Positions 54,894 to 63,711 are shown, counted from the first letter of the stretch. The stretch: 64,000 bases of DNA from Martelella mediterranea (GCF_004342225.1 NZ_SMAR01000015.1:1-64000), one strand, 5' to 3'. A program made the numbers and translations. The notes: generated by a model from the sequence alone, not told the origin.

Positions 54894-55198
54894 AGCGCCC
54901 TTTGAGCGTGGACACGGAAATACACAAACGCCGGACAGCACTGCCCCTGATAAAAAAGCCCGGAAAACGCAACGCGTTTCCGGGCAAATGCAGGATAAAG
55001 GCTGAAAATATCCTGCGGGGAAAATGACGCTTTCATCTGGCCGCATGTTGGGATGAACGACCGGACTGTTAACGCCAAAACAGAGCAAACCATCACCGGC
55101 GCTTGCAAAAGAGCCATACAGCGTGAAAATCTTTCAGCGCGATCCCTTTGGACACGCAGAGGTTCACGCCAAAAGCGATGACAGCTGCAGAAGCGAGA
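54894..55198. other. Spacer between gshA and DUF1127 gene
   Basis: About 300 bases with no believable gene. TAGAGCGCCCTTTGAGCGTGG right after the gshA stop resembles the edge of the palindromic repeat family. A reverse-strand terminator lies at 54952-54985. The rest (54990-55190) carries nothing recognised; a short transcript read leftward could end at that terminator. Confidence 0.5.
54952..54985 (-). terminator. Reverse-strand terminator downstream of the DUF1127 gene
   Basis: GCCCGGAAACGCG and CGTTTTCCGGGC pair strongly and are followed on the reverse strand by TTTTTTATC. The nearest leftward gene is DUF1127, whose stop is 214 bases away. It faces the 3' end of gshA and would also stop a small RNA. 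Confidence 0.75.
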
Positions 55199-55471
55199 TC
55201 AGACAATCATGCGCTGGGCGCGGCGGGCTGCACTTTGCTTCAGATCTGTCATAGGATCTTCCGAGGCTGCCGAATAGTAAGCGCGATTGACATCGTGACG
55301 GGTCAGGCCAAGGTCTTTCAGCAGTGCGTCATCAAGCTCCGCGAGTTCCTTGATAGCGAAGCGGTTCCTGAAGAAACGCATTGTTGCTGCAAAAGCAGCC
55401 TGTATCATTTCAAATGTGGTCGATCCGTGGCCGGAAGTCCGGCTTTCAGCAGTTCGGTTCAAGGTGTTCAT
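55199..55471 (-). CDS. DUF1127 domain protein
   Basis: The 90-residue protein ends in a DUF1127/YjiS-like domain: FFRNRFAIKELAELDDALLKDLGLTRHD with the conserved Arg/Leu pattern. In alphaproteobacteria such small proteins affect RNA turnover, phosphate or carbon metabolism, or act in stress responses. GAGAGGAAACG precedes the ATG at 55471; the frame continues to 55516. It diverges from the LsrB-like gene. Confidence 0.85.
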   Translation of the reverse strand: MNTLNRTAESRTSGHGSTTFEMIQAAFAATMRFFRNRFAIKELAELDDALLKDLGLTRHDVNRAYYSAASEDPMTDLKQSAARRAQRMIV

Positions 55472-55732
55472 TTTCGTTTCCTCTCTGAAACGTTGCCGGT
55501 CCCGGAAACGCCTCATTTTTTGTTGAGCAACACCGCAGAAAGCCAGATCTCTGGCATTGTAAGGAATTGCTCATTAGTCGAGACCGAAGGAAACCGTTTC
55601 TGGCCAAAAAAACCACCCGATTTATGCGCCCAATGCCGTCAGCGCTTCTGTCCCGTTGATGGCAATATTCTCACGCCCCTATTGATCAGTCCAACGAATG
55701 TTTTTAATATCAAGCATCAATACGATTGATGG

Positions 55733-56698
55733 ATGACGCTCATGGCCGCGCCGCTTGATACAGACCAGCTCCAGACCTTCGTCGCAATTGTCGACAACGG
55801 CTCCTTCACCCGTGCCGCAGAACAGGTTTTCAAAACCCAGTCTGCGGTCTCAATGCAGATGCGTCGCCTTGAAGAACGGGTCGGAAAACAGCTCTTCACC
55901 AAGGATGGCCGAGGCGTTAAGCTGACGGATGAAGGCGACAAGCTCCTCAACTATGCCCGCAGGATCATTCGCCTCAATAATGAAGCTGTCGCGGCATTTG
56001 ATGATAACCGGCTGGAAGGTTCGATCAGGATCGGAACGCCGGATGATTATGCTGATCGCTATATGCCGGACATCATTAGCCGTTTCGGCAAAACCCATCC
56101 GAATGTTGAGCTTTATATCGTTTGCGAGGCATCGGTGGATCTGGCTGAACGCCTGAAACATGGCGAGCTTGATATGGCTCTCGTGACACATAACCCGCGC
56201 ACCCGCGACTCAGAAGTTGTACGCACGGAGCCTCTGTGCTGGGTTGCTTCAGCCAATCATGCCTTGCCCGTGGACAGGCCGGTACCACTGGCTGTGGGGC
56301 GGCGTGACTGCCGTTGGCGTCAACTGGCCATCAGCGCGCTGGAAGGTGTTGGACGAGACTACAAGGTTCTTTTCACCAGTTGGTCATCTACGGTTGTGGC
56401 CTCTGCAGTGCTGGCGGGGATGGCGGTTTCCATTCTGCCGGAGTCCGCGCTTAGGACCGGCATGCGGGTTTTAACGCAGGCCGATGGCTTTCCATCGCTG
56501 CCACCGGTCCAGATCGGACTGATGAAACGCCCCGGTGCCTCGGCATCTCTGACAACTGCGCTGTGTAATCACATCATCGCCTCGCTGGACAATATCAGCC
56601 CGGCTGATCCCGTTGATGCCTATGAACCCGATGGCAAGGCTGCGCCTGTTCCCCGCCAACCGCGCCTCAGGCCCGGACACATCCTGCCCAGTTGGTAA
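55733..56698 (+). CDS. lsrB: LsrB-like LysR-family regulator
   Basis: The 321-residue protein has a HTH region (LDTDQLQTFVAIVDNGSFTRAAEQVF, then KTQSAVSMQMRRLEERVGKQLF) and an effector domain with RIGTPDDYADRYMPDII. Wording and length match my memory of rhizobial LsrB, a redox-sensing regulator of glutathione and LPS genes. Cysteines lie in YIVCEAS, EPLCWVA, RRDCRWR and ALCNH; some match the reactive cysteines of LsrB in position. An ATG three codons in (55742) is an alternative start. gshA is just upstream. Confidence 0.78.
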   Translation: MTLMAAPLDTDQLQTFVAIVDNGSFTRAAEQVFKTQSAVSMQMRRLEERVGKQLFTKDGRGVKLTDEGDKLLNYARRIIRLNNEAVAAFDDNRLEGSIRIGTPDDYADRYMPDIISRFGKTHPNVELYIVCEASVDLAERLKHGELDMALVTHNPRTRDSEVVRTEPLCWVASANHALPVDRPVPLAVGRRDCRWRQLAISALEGVGRDYKVLFTSWSSTVVASAVLAGMAVSILPESALRTGMRVLTQADGFPSLPPVQIGLMKRPGASASLTTALCNHIIASLDNISPADPVDAYEPDGKAAPVPRQPRLRPGHILPSW

Positions 56699-56709
56699 TG
56701 CCGTTTTAA

Positions 56710-56734
56710 AAGGCCCGGCTTAACACCGGGCCTT
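56710..56734. terminator. Bidirectional terminator-like hairpin after the LsrB-like gene
   Basis: AAGGCCCGG and CCGGGCCTT pair perfectly around CTTAACA, 12 bases past the stop. On the reverse strand it is followed by TTTTAAAA; on the forward strand only by AAAG, so it works better as a reverse-strand or processing stem. Confidence 0.6.
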
Positions 56735-56743
56735 AAAGTGCCA

Positions 56744-56831
56744 TGCATCCATTCGGATGCACAAAGCACGCTCCAACCTATTGAATTTACGCATCGGCCC
56801 GAGAATCGATTCCGATTTTCGGGCCGATGCT
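56744..56831. repeat. Dispersed palindromic repeat, copy 3
   Basis: This copy has a shortened first stem (GCATCC-attc-GGATGC, then ACAAAGCACGCTCC) and the linker CCTATTGAATTTACGCATC, followed by a nearly perfect second hairpin: GCATCGGCCCGA (56791-56802) and TCGGGCCGATGC (56819-56830). It is in the same orientation as copy 2. It directly adjoins a repeat of the second family. Confidence 0.8.
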
Positions 56832-56838
56832 GCAAGGC

Positions 56839-56947
56839 GTTTAGAGCATTTCGCAGTCAGATGGAAAAATCTAACGTCCGCGAAAATGCGTCAAAACAAA
56901 GAGATAGAGCGGTTGCGCGTTTCCATGAAAGGCGGAACCGCTCTAGA
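56839..56947. repeat. Second-family intergenic repeat
   Basis: This unit starts GCGTTTAGAGCATTTCGC and ends in TAGAGCGGTT ... AACCGCTCTA (56905-56944), a ten-base terminal inverted repeat around CGCGTTTCCATGAAAGGCG. I recognise the phrasing as a repeat widespread in Hyphomicrobiales genomes, structured like the RIME-type elements. Its right end supplies the TAG stop of the SDR gene. Confidence 0.65.
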
Positions 56948-57680
56948 ATGTCTGGCTGGTCGGACGGAAGAGTATCTCGTTGATATCGACCTCTTCGGGC
57001 TGCGAAATCGCATAGACCGCCGCACGGGCGAAACTGGAGGCCGGAATAGCCTGCTTCTCGTAGAAATCGGCAATCGCCTCCTGCACGCCTTCGGCCTTCA
57101 CCGAACCGGGTAATTCCGATTCGACAGCACCGGGAGACAGGATGGTCGTGCGCAGGCCATCTTCTTTGACTTCCTGGCGCAGAGATTCAGCAATGGCGCG
57201 TACACCGAATTTCGTCGCGCAATAAACCGCGCTGACCGAATTCACAACATGGCCGGCAACGGATGAAACGAAGATGTTCTGGCCGCTGCCCTGTTCTTTC
57301 ATGATCGGCAGAACCGCACCAACACCATATAAAACGCCCTTGAGATTGACATCGATGCATTGCTCCCACTCATCATAGCGGTTCATGCTGAGCGGTGCCA
57401 TTGGCATAAGACCAGCATTATGCAGCATGACATCGATGCGACCGAAGTGCTCTTTGGAACCCTTTACGAATGCCTCGACCTGTTCACGCTTTGTGACGTC
57501 AACCTGAAAGGCCCTGGCATTATCGCTGCCGAGTTCATCGACAAGCGCATCGAGCCTGTCCTTTCTGCGCGCGCCAAGAGCGACTTTCGCTCCTGCTTCC
57601 ACCAAATGCCGTGCGGTTTCCGCGCCCAGACCGGAGCTTGCACCGGTGATGACCACGACTTTTCCAGCAACATTTTCCAT
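56943..57680 (-). CDS. Short-chain dehydrogenase/reductase
   Basis: The 245-residue classical SDR has the cofactor motif ITGASSGLGAETARHL, NAG in LHNAGLMP, the catalytic Ser in VSSVAGHVV and YxxxK in YCATKFGVRA. AAGGAGACC precedes the ATG at 57680. The position just after the Rossmann beta2 strand favours NADP. The stop codon lies inside the palindromic arm of the adjoining repeat. It is 66 bases downstream of a cupin gene in the same direction. Confidence 0.92.
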   Translation of the reverse strand: MENVAGKVVVITGASSGLGAETARHLVEAGAKVALGARRKDRLDALVDELGSDNARAFQVDVTKREQVEAFVKGSKEHFGRIDVMLHNAGLMPMAPLSMNRYDEWEQCIDVNLKGVLYGVGAVLPIMKEQGSGQNIFVSSVAGHVVNSVSAVYCATKFGVRAIAESLRQEVKEDGLRTTILSPGAVESELPGSVKAEGVQEAIADFYEKQAIPASSFARAAVYAISQPEEVDINEILFRPTSQTF

Positions 57681-57746
57681 GGTTAGGTCTCCTTCATTGG
57701 TTTTAAAAACAGCCATCGCCAAAGGCCGATGGCAAAAAGAATGGCT

Positions 57747-58142
57747 TCAGGACAAAAAGTCCTCATCTGAAACATGTTCCAGCCATGTGACCGGGGTTCC
57801 GTCTGCTTTTTCCTGAATGGCAACATGGGTCATGGCGTGCTTGTCGGTTGCACCATGCCAGTGTTTTTCCTCCGGCTCGAACCAGACAGTATCGCCCGCC
57901 CTTATGGTCTGTTTGGCCTGCCCTGCCACCTGCACCCAGCCTTCACCGCTTGTTACGATCAAAAGCTGGCCAAGCGGATGCGTGTGCCAGGCCGTGCGGG
58001 CTCCAGGTTCGAATGTAACTATGGCAGCCCCTGCCCGCCCCGGCTCAGGTGCATTGAACATGTTATCGATCCGAACTGCACCGGTGAAGCTGTCACCCGG
58101 CCCGAGTACCGATGGCTGATCGGATGGATTGAGAATTTTCAT
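57747..58142 (-). CDS. Cupin domain protein
   Basis: The 131-residue single-domain cupin has the first motif GARTAWHTHPLGQLLIVTSG and the second motif with EPEEKHWHGATDKHAMTHVA; the His and Glu metal ligands are in place. Such proteins act on quinones, keto acids or muconolactones; substrate unknown. The ATG at 58142 (second of two) is eight bases from GAGGAA. It is likely co-transcribed with the SDR gene and diverges from a LysR gene. Confidence 0.9.
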   Translation of the reverse strand: MKILNPSDQPSVLGPGDSFTGAVRIDNMFNAPEPGRAGAAIVTFEPGARTAWHTHPLGQLLIVTSGEGWVQVAGQAKQTIRAGDTVWFEPEEKHWHGATDKHAMTHVAIQEKADGTPVTWLEHVSDEDFLS

Positions 58143-58276
58143 CGTCATTTCCTCTGGAATGCAGCGGCAAGGATGTCGCCTCTGATCATCAGATAGAGCG
58201 CACTATCCTTCTTTATTAGAGAATAATCTGATATTGCTTTCATACTCAGAATTCATAAATCGGATGGAACTATCCC

Positions 58277-59182
58277 TTGAACGTGCCACGCGACGAACTT
58301 TCTGACCTGATGTCGTTCCTGATTGTCGCCAAAGAGCGTAGCTTCACACGTGCCGCCGCACGCCTTGGAACATCACAAAGCGCCTTGTCGCATGTGGTGC
58401 GAAGACTGGAGCAAAAACATGGGGTGCGGCTTCTGACTCGAACCACGCGCAGCGTGTCGCCAACGGAGGCCGGGCAACGGCTGACCGCGGCGCTGGAACC
58501 GGCGTTTGCCGACATTGAAGCCGGACTGGATCAGCTCAATCAGTATCGCAGCCAACCAAGCGGGACGGTGCGTATTACCACCAGCAGCTGGCCTGCGATG
58601 AATATCCTGATGCCGGCGGCCAACCGCATCATGGCTGAAAATCCTGATATCTGTTTTGACGTGGAGACGGACCCGCGACTGACCGACATCGCGAGCGATG
58701 GTTTCGATGCAGGCATTCGCCTTGGCGAGCGCGTTGAAAAGGACATGATTGCAGTTCGTATCGGCCCGGACATCAGACTGGCTGTGGCAGGAAGCCCGGA
58801 CTATTTCAAGAAACACGCGCCCCCTGAAACACCACATGATCTGACTGCGCATAACTGCCTCAATCTGCGGCTTCCCACATGGGGCGGGCTTTATGTATGG
58901 GAGTTTGAGCGAGATGGACACGAACTCAACGTGCGTGTCGAGGGTCAGTTCATTTCGAATGATCCTGACATTGTCATCAATGCAGCGCTGAATGGTCAGG
59001 GGCTTTTATGTCTGCCGGATGATTATGTTCGCCCGTATGTGGCAAGTGGAAACCTCGTGACGTGTCTCGACGACTGGTGTCAGCCATTTCCCGGTTATCA
59101 TCTTTATTATCCAAGCCGTAACCAGAACGCGCCAGCATTCCGGCTTCTGGTTGATGCGCTTAAATACCGTGGCAAAACGTAA
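58277..59182 (+). CDS. LysR-family regulator divergent from cupin-SDR
   Basis: The 301-residue protein begins with the HTH (DLMSFLIVAKERSFTRAAARL, then GTSQSALSHVVRRLE) and continues with an effector domain DAGIRLGERVEKDMIAVRIG of the DsdC/AaeR-like branch common beside SDR-cupin operons. Start codon TTG at 58277 or GTG at 58283; no strong ribosome binding site distinguishes them. The 134-base gap to the cupin probably holds the shared operator. Confidence 0.85.
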   Translation: MNVPRDELSDLMSFLIVAKERSFTRAAARLGTSQSALSHVVRRLEQKHGVRLLTRTTRSVSPTEAGQRLTAALEPAFADIEAGLDQLNQYRSQPSGTVRITTSSWPAMNILMPAANRIMAENPDICFDVETDPRLTDIASDGFDAGIRLGERVEKDMIAVRIGPDIRLAVAGSPDYFKKHAPPETPHDLTAHNCLNLRLPTWGGLYVWEFERDGHELNVRVEGQFISNDPDIVINAALNGQGLLCLPDDYVRPYVASGNLVTCLDDWCQPFPGYHLYYPSRNQNAPAFRLLVDALKYRGKT

Positions 59183-59238
59183 GACCGGGGCACATCGGCG
59201 CGCCCCGGTCGAAAACTCGATACAAACACGGATGCTGT

Positions 59239-60720
59239 TTATTCCGCTGCCGTCGAAATCGTACTGGCTTCGTATCCATGCGCATGTTTCAGCGCCTTGC
59301 GTACGCCCGCCTCATAATCGGGGTGAACCTTTTTAAAGAGCGAAAGCTGACGCTCGATGATTTCGCCGGGAACACCGCCCATGGCCGCCGCAACATTGCT
59401 GAACAAACGGCTTTTTTCGCCGTCGTCGAACAACTCAAACAAGGCCCGCGGCTGCGAATAGTCGTCATTGCCTTCGCGATGGTCAAAGCGATCCATATCA
59501 CCGGATATCTTCAGCGGCGGTTCCTTGGCTGTCTGATCTTCAACCGCTCCCCCCATACTATTGGGCTCATAATAAGCGTCGATGGCTCCGGTTTTCTGGC
59601 CAAAGAAATTCATCTGCCCGTCCTTGTGATAGTGATGGACAGGACATTTGGGCGCATTGACCGGCAAGGCTTCATAATGCGTGCCGAGACGATAACGATG
59701 CGCGTCCGCATAGGAGAAAATCCGTGCCTGCAGCATCTTGTCCGGTGAGTGCGAAATACCGGGCACAATGTTCGATGGCGAGAAGGCAGCCTGTTCGATT
59801 TCGGCGAAATAGTTATCTGCATTGCGATTGAGCTCAAAGTATCCGACATCAATCGGCGGATAATCCGCATGTGGCCAGACCTTGGTCAAATCGAACGGGT
59901 TGTAAGACGTATTCTCTGCGTCCGCTTCCGGCATGATCTGCACCTGCATTTTCCAGCGCGGGAAATTGCCGTCTTCAATCTTGCCGAACAGGGCCTCCTG
60001 ATATGTTTCGCGACTCTTGCCGATCAGCGGTTCAGCTTCTTCATTGGTGTAATGCTTATGCCCCTGCTCTGTCTTGAAATGGAACTTCACCCAGAAACGT
60101 TCGCCCTTGTCATTCCAGAGAGAATAGGTGTGAGAGCCATAACCATTCATATGTGTCGGATCGACCGGAAGCCCCCGGTCAGACATCAGGATCGTGACCT
60201 GATGCAGACTTTCCGGTGAGAGTGACCAGAAATCCCACATCGCAGTTGCAGAACGGAGATTGGTGCGCGGATGACGCTTCTGAGTGTGAATGAAATCAGG
60301 GAACTTATATGGGTCTCGCACAAAGAAGACCGGCGTATTATTCCCGACCAGATCCCAGTTGCCATCATCGGTATAGAATTTGAGCGCAAACCCGCGAACA
60401 TCACGTTCAGCGTCTGCAGCGCCCTGCTCTCCTGCGACCGTCGAGAAACGGGCGAGCATCGGGGTTTCGGATCCCGGCTGGAGACAGCGTGCTTTGGTAT
60501 ATTGCGAAATATCGCCTGTAATCTTCAGTGTGCCGAACGCACCCCATCCCTTCGCATGGACAACGCGCTCAGGAATACGTTCCCTGTTCTGATGCGCCAG
60601 CTTTTCAATCAGCTGATAATCCTGAACCATCAAGCCGCCCTGCGGACCAGCCGTCAGCGAATTCTGGTTATCCGGAAGCGGGGCACCCGCTGTAGTGGTG
60701 ATCTTTGGTCCGTCAGTCAT
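59239..60720 (-). CDS. katA: Catalase, small-subunit heme type
   Basis: The 493-residue enzyme breaks down hydrogen peroxide. The active-site His is in [16 protein letters not shown], the Asn in [12 protein letters not shown] neighbourhood, and the proximal heme Tyr in [14 protein letters not shown]. It belongs to clade 3 (about 480-500 residues). The ATG at 60720 is preferred: GGAGG is five bases upstream, and the longer frame to 60834 is not coding. It diverges from oxyR with an operator between them. Confidence 0.95.
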   Translation of the reverse strand: MTDGPKITTTAGAPLPDNQNSLTAGPQGGLMVQDYQLIEKLAHQNRERIPERVVHAKGWGAFGTLKITGDISQYTKARCLQPGSETPMLARFSTVAGEQGAADAERDVRGFALKFYTDDGNWDLVGNNTPVFFVRDPYKFPDFIHTQKRHPRTNLRSATAMWDFWSLSPESLHQVTILMSDRGLPVDPTHMNGYGSHTYSLWNDKGERFWVKFHFKTEQGHKHYTNEEAEPLIGKSRETYQEALFGKIEDGNFPRWKMQVQIMPEADAENTSYNPFDLTKVWPHADYPPIDVGYFELNRNADNYFAEIEQAAFSPSNIVPGISHSPDKMLQARIFSYADAHRYRLGTHYEALPVNAPKCPVHHYHKDGQMNFFGQKTGAIDAYYEPNSMGGAVEDQTAKEPPLKISGDMDRFDHREGNDDYSQPRALFELFDDGEKSRLFSNVAAAMGGVPGEIIERQLSLFKKVHPDYEAGVRKALKHAHGYEASTISTAAE

Positions 60721-60833
60721 CATTTCCTCCTTCAGTGTGGTCAGCCTCGGTCTGGATAAACGCGCATGCTGCGTCGTCGGCGGATTGCACGCCCTTACTT
60801 TAAAATGATCGCACCGCTTCAGGATAATTTCCA

Positions 60834-60870
60834 ATTGTCATTTCCTGTAATTTCGATAAGATTTTCCTAT
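60834..60870. promoter_or_regulatory. OxyR operator in the katA-oxyR intergenic region
   Basis: Four tetranucleotides spaced by seven bases, ATTG-N7-CTGT-N7-ATAA-N7-CTAT, match the OxyR consensus ATAG-N7-CTAT-N7-ATAG-N7-CTAT at 13 of 16 positions. The last block overlaps the oxyR start codon, fitting autorepression of oxyR and activation of katA on peroxide. Confidence 0.75.
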
Positions 60871-61792
60871 GGTCATTTCTTTAAAGCAGCTGCGCTATTT
60901 CGAGGCGCTGGCGCGTGAACGTCATTTCGGCCGGGCGGCCGAAGCCGTGCATGTCAGCCAGCCAGCGCTTTCAGCGCAGATTATGGAGATGGAAAGCGCG
61001 CTGGGCGTCAAGCTGGTGGAGCGTACACGCAAACAAGTCATTCTGACGCGTGCAGGAAAACGTGTACTGGATCACACCCAGAGGGTGCTGGCTGAGATGA
61101 CGGCACTGGAACAGGCAGCCAGACCGCGCAATCGCCCCCTCTCCGGTAAATTCGGCATCGGTATCATCCCAACGGTCGCCCCATACCTTATCCCGCAACT
61201 TGTCCCCTATCTGAAAGCTCATTACCCCGATGGTGAGATCGCTCTGAAAGAGGCCGTTACGGATACCCTGCTGGATGATCTGGAAAGTGGCGGACTGGAT
61301 GCCGTGATTGCCGCCCTGCCGCTGGAACGTGAAACCATTTCCACACGGGAGTTGTTTACTGACCGATTCTTTGTAGCCGTTGCGCGCAATGAGAGCACAC
61401 TTTTGACCTCACCATTGTCGCAAACGAACTTTGAGTCAGAGAGGCTCTTGCTCCTTGAAGAAGGGCATTGTCTGCGTGAACAGGCACTTGCCGTTTGCCA
61501 GCGAACCCCAAATCGCAATGTCGTCAATGTCGGCGCAACATCGATGACAACGCTCTTGCAGATGGTTGCCAATGATATGGGCATGACCCTGATTCCCGAG
61601 ATGGCGATTGCGGCCGAAACGGCGCACACTCCGCTTTCGATCCTGCCCTTCGCCGAGCCTGTTCCAATGCGCAGGATCGGGCTTGCATGGCGCCGCTCTG
61701 ACAAGCGCGACCGGGACATGGATGCACTGGCAAATGCAGTCATCGCCTGCCACGCTCCGGCGATTAGGGAAGATGATCATTCATCGGCCTGA
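60869..61792 (+). CDS. oxyR: Hydrogen peroxide-sensing regulator OxyR
   Basis: The 307-residue LysR-type regulator has the HTH (LKQLRYFEALARERHFGRAAEAV) and the redox pair in EGHCLREQALAVC: two cysteines nine residues apart, as Cys199 and Cys208 of E. coli OxyR. Oxidation to a disulfide switches it to an activator. It faces katA over a shared operator that overlaps its own ATG. Confidence 0.95.
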   Translation: MVISLKQLRYFEALARERHFGRAAEAVHVSQPALSAQIMEMESALGVKLVERTRKQVILTRAGKRVLDHTQRVLAEMTALEQAARPRNRPLSGKFGIGIIPTVAPYLIPQLVPYLKAHYPDGEIALKEAVTDTLLDDLESGGLDAVIAALPLERETISTRELFTDRFFVAVARNESTLLTSPLSQTNFESERLLLLEEGHCLREQALAVCQRTPNRNVVNVGATSMTTLLQMVANDMGMTLIPEMAIAAETAHTPLSILPFAEPVPMRRIGLAWRRSDKRDRDMDALANAVIACHAPAIREDDHSSA

Positions 61793-61944
61793 CAGAATCA
61801 AGATGTAGCCTCCTCTAAAAGGGCTCCCGCCCCCCTTGACGCTTCTGCAAAAATCAACGCCAGATACAAACCTTAAGTTTTAATTTGTTTATCATTGCAA
61901 GACCGGGACGCCAGAGGCCAGCTCGGGAACTGAAGGAACACATC

Positions 61945-63261
61945 ATGATGCATCGGATAAAGCCGCTGGCAGCAACCTTGCTGATTGCACTTTTGCCTGC
62001 AACGGCTCTGGCTGATGGCACCATGGTTTTTGGTGGCGACACCTACGCCAGCGGCAAGACGACCACACTGGATCAGCCAAGCCCGCGCAGCGCATTTGTA
62101 TCCGGCCTTTCTGCCACGCTTGATGGCCCTGTCACAAAGGATGCGCATCTGGCTGGCGGCCATGTTACTGTTGATGCCGCTGTTGCCGGAGACCTCTATA
62201 CCGCCGGTGCATGGGTGATCATCGATAACACGGTCGGTGGCGACGTTTCAGCGGCTGGCTATTCAGTTTCGCTCAACAGCAGTGCTGCGGTCGGCGGAAA
62301 TGCCCGCATCGCTGCCAGCGAAATTGACGTGAATGCGCCGGTGTCCGGCAGTCTTCTTGCAGCAGCCAGTGAGATCACCATCAATGCCGAAATCAGTGGC
62401 GATGTCATGCTGACGGCTGAGGATATCACTTTCGGCCCTGACGCCAGGATAAACGGCACACTCAACTATGTGTCGCCCTCAGCCATCGAAATTCCCTCAA
62501 ACGTTATTGCGCCGGACAAGGTGCAGCACAAGCGGCTGACACGCGCGACACTCGCAACGCTTGCGCGCATGACGGTCGCCGGTGAAGTCCTGCAGGATAT
62601 GGACGAAAATGGCAATTTCAGTGATGCAGCAAAATCTGCCGCAAACAATCAGCTTCGCGATGATGACAGAGGGAACTTTGGGAGCCTTCTCGTTGGCTTC
62701 CTCGTCACTCTGGCCTGCTTGCTTTTGATTACCGCGCTGCTGTTGACATCGATGCCGGAGCGTCTGGAGAAAACGCGCAAGCGGCTCGTTTCACGGCCTT
62801 TCTCATCCCTCGGCTATGGTTTTGTCGCCCTGTCCGCACTGATCGGCGCTGTCCCGGTTTCGGCGATGACGATCATCGGACTATCGCTTGTCCCCTTCTT
62901 CATTTTGATCGTCGTGATTGCATGGATCATGGCCTATATCACAGCAACCTACGCTCTGGCGTGGAAAGCGGTTCTTGCAATCAAACCAATGTCACCGACG
63001 CTGATCAACCGACTTCTGGCGACAGCCGCCGGTTTCGTTCTTCTTTCGCTGACGCATTATCTGTGGTTCTTCGGGTGGATCATTAATCTGCTGGTTGTCC
63101 TGGTAGGCCTCGGTGCGATCGCCACCACATGCGGCAAACGCATGATCGAACGCAGCATGCGTGGAGATGAAGCAAATGCCGAAAGTGAGCCTTCCGGGCA
63201 AGAACACCCTGAAGCGAAAACGCCGGACGACGCAACCGAAACGCCGCCGAAAACACAGTAA
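61945..63261 (+). CDS. Bactofilin-like beta-helix domain fused to a membrane domain
   Basis: This 438-residue protein has a signal peptide (cleavage near ATALAD, residue 22) followed by a right-handed beta-helix of polymer-forming (bactofilin-like) repeats (about 60-190: DAHLAGGHVTVDAAVAGDLYT, GGDVSAAGYSVSLN, GGNARIAASEIDV). After a linker come four or five membrane helices (255-410) and a hydrophilic, Glu/Pro-rich tail. The signal peptide places the repeat on the periplasmic side, unlike cytoplasmic bactofilins. Function is unknown. AAGGAACACATC precedes the ATG at 61945. Confidence 0.85.
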   Translation: MMHRIKPLAATLLIALLPATALADGTMVFGGDTYASGKTTTLDQPSPRSAFVSGLSATLDGPVTKDAHLAGGHVTVDAAVAGDLYTAGAWVIIDNTVGGDVSAAGYSVSLNSSAAVGGNARIAASEIDVNAPVSGSLLAAASEITINAEISGDVMLTAEDITFGPDARINGTLNYVSPSAIEIPSNVIAPDKVQHKRLTRATLATLARMTVAGEVLQDMDENGNFSDAAKSAANNQLRDDDRGNFGSLLVGFLVTLACLLLITALLLTSMPERLEKTRKRLVSRPFSSLGYGFVALSALIGAVPVSAMTIIGLSLVPFFILIVVIAWIMAYITATYALAWKAVLAIKPMSPTLINRLLATAAGFVLLSLTHYLWFFGWIINLLVVLVGLGAIATTCGKRMIERSMRGDEANAESEPSGQEHPEAKTPDDATETPPKTQ

Positions 63262-63296
63262 ACCGCTCGCCATAACCAGGGTTTCATCAGTGGATA

Positions 63297-63332
63297 CTCT
63301 AACCCATTGAATCCACGCATCGTGCTTTAGCG
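63297..63332. repeat. Remnant of the dispersed palindromic repeat
   Basis: CTCTAACCCATTGAATCCACGCATCGTG corresponds to the linker of copies 2 and 3 (CTCTAAgctATTGAATctACGCATC), but the flanking hairpins are gone. It overlaps the stop codon of the leftward DUF4186 gene. Confidence 0.6.
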
Positions 63333-63692
63333 CGCGCCCTTTTTCATCTGGCTGACGATCCAGCGATCCAGAACCTCAACGATGTATGCCACCTCCCGCT
63401 CATCGACGGGACGGTGCTCAGCAATACCGTGCCACTTCATCAGGCATCCGCGGCAGCATGTCGCCGTGGCATGCTGCGCAGTAAAGACAGGGTGTCCGCG
63501 CATCGGCGTTTGCTTGCCATCGTTTTTCGGTTCAGCCGGGGCTAAACGGGCACGAACGAAGTCAAGTGCATGATCATTTATCACCGCACGGCCTTTTGCG
63601 GCTGCATAAGCGCGGTCTTTATCACTCAGCCGGAAACGACTTCTGAAGCGGGATCGGGAAAGCCGGTCGAAAAGTTGATCCAGTTCATCCAT
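63327..63692 (-). CDS. DUF4186 family protein
   Basis: The 121-residue protein matches DUF4186: RSRFRLSDKDRAYAAAKG, then ARLAPAEPKNDGKQTPMRGHPVF, AQHATATCCRGCLMKWHGI, and REVAYIVEVLDRWI. The HATATCCRGCLxKWH cluster looks like a metal site. Function is unknown. The ATG at 63692 lies 19 bases past the ABC transporter stop, so it is probably the last gene of that operon; the frame to 63839 overlaps the transporter gene. Confidence 0.88.
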   Translation of the reverse strand: MDELDQLFDRLSRSRFRSRFRLSDKDRAYAAAKGRAVINDHALDFVRARLAPAEPKNDGKQTPMRGHPVFTAQHATATCCRGCLMKWHGIAEHRPVDEREVAYIVEVLDRWIVSQMKKGAR

Positions 63693-63711
63693 GAGATAAA
63701 TTGACGGTCCG

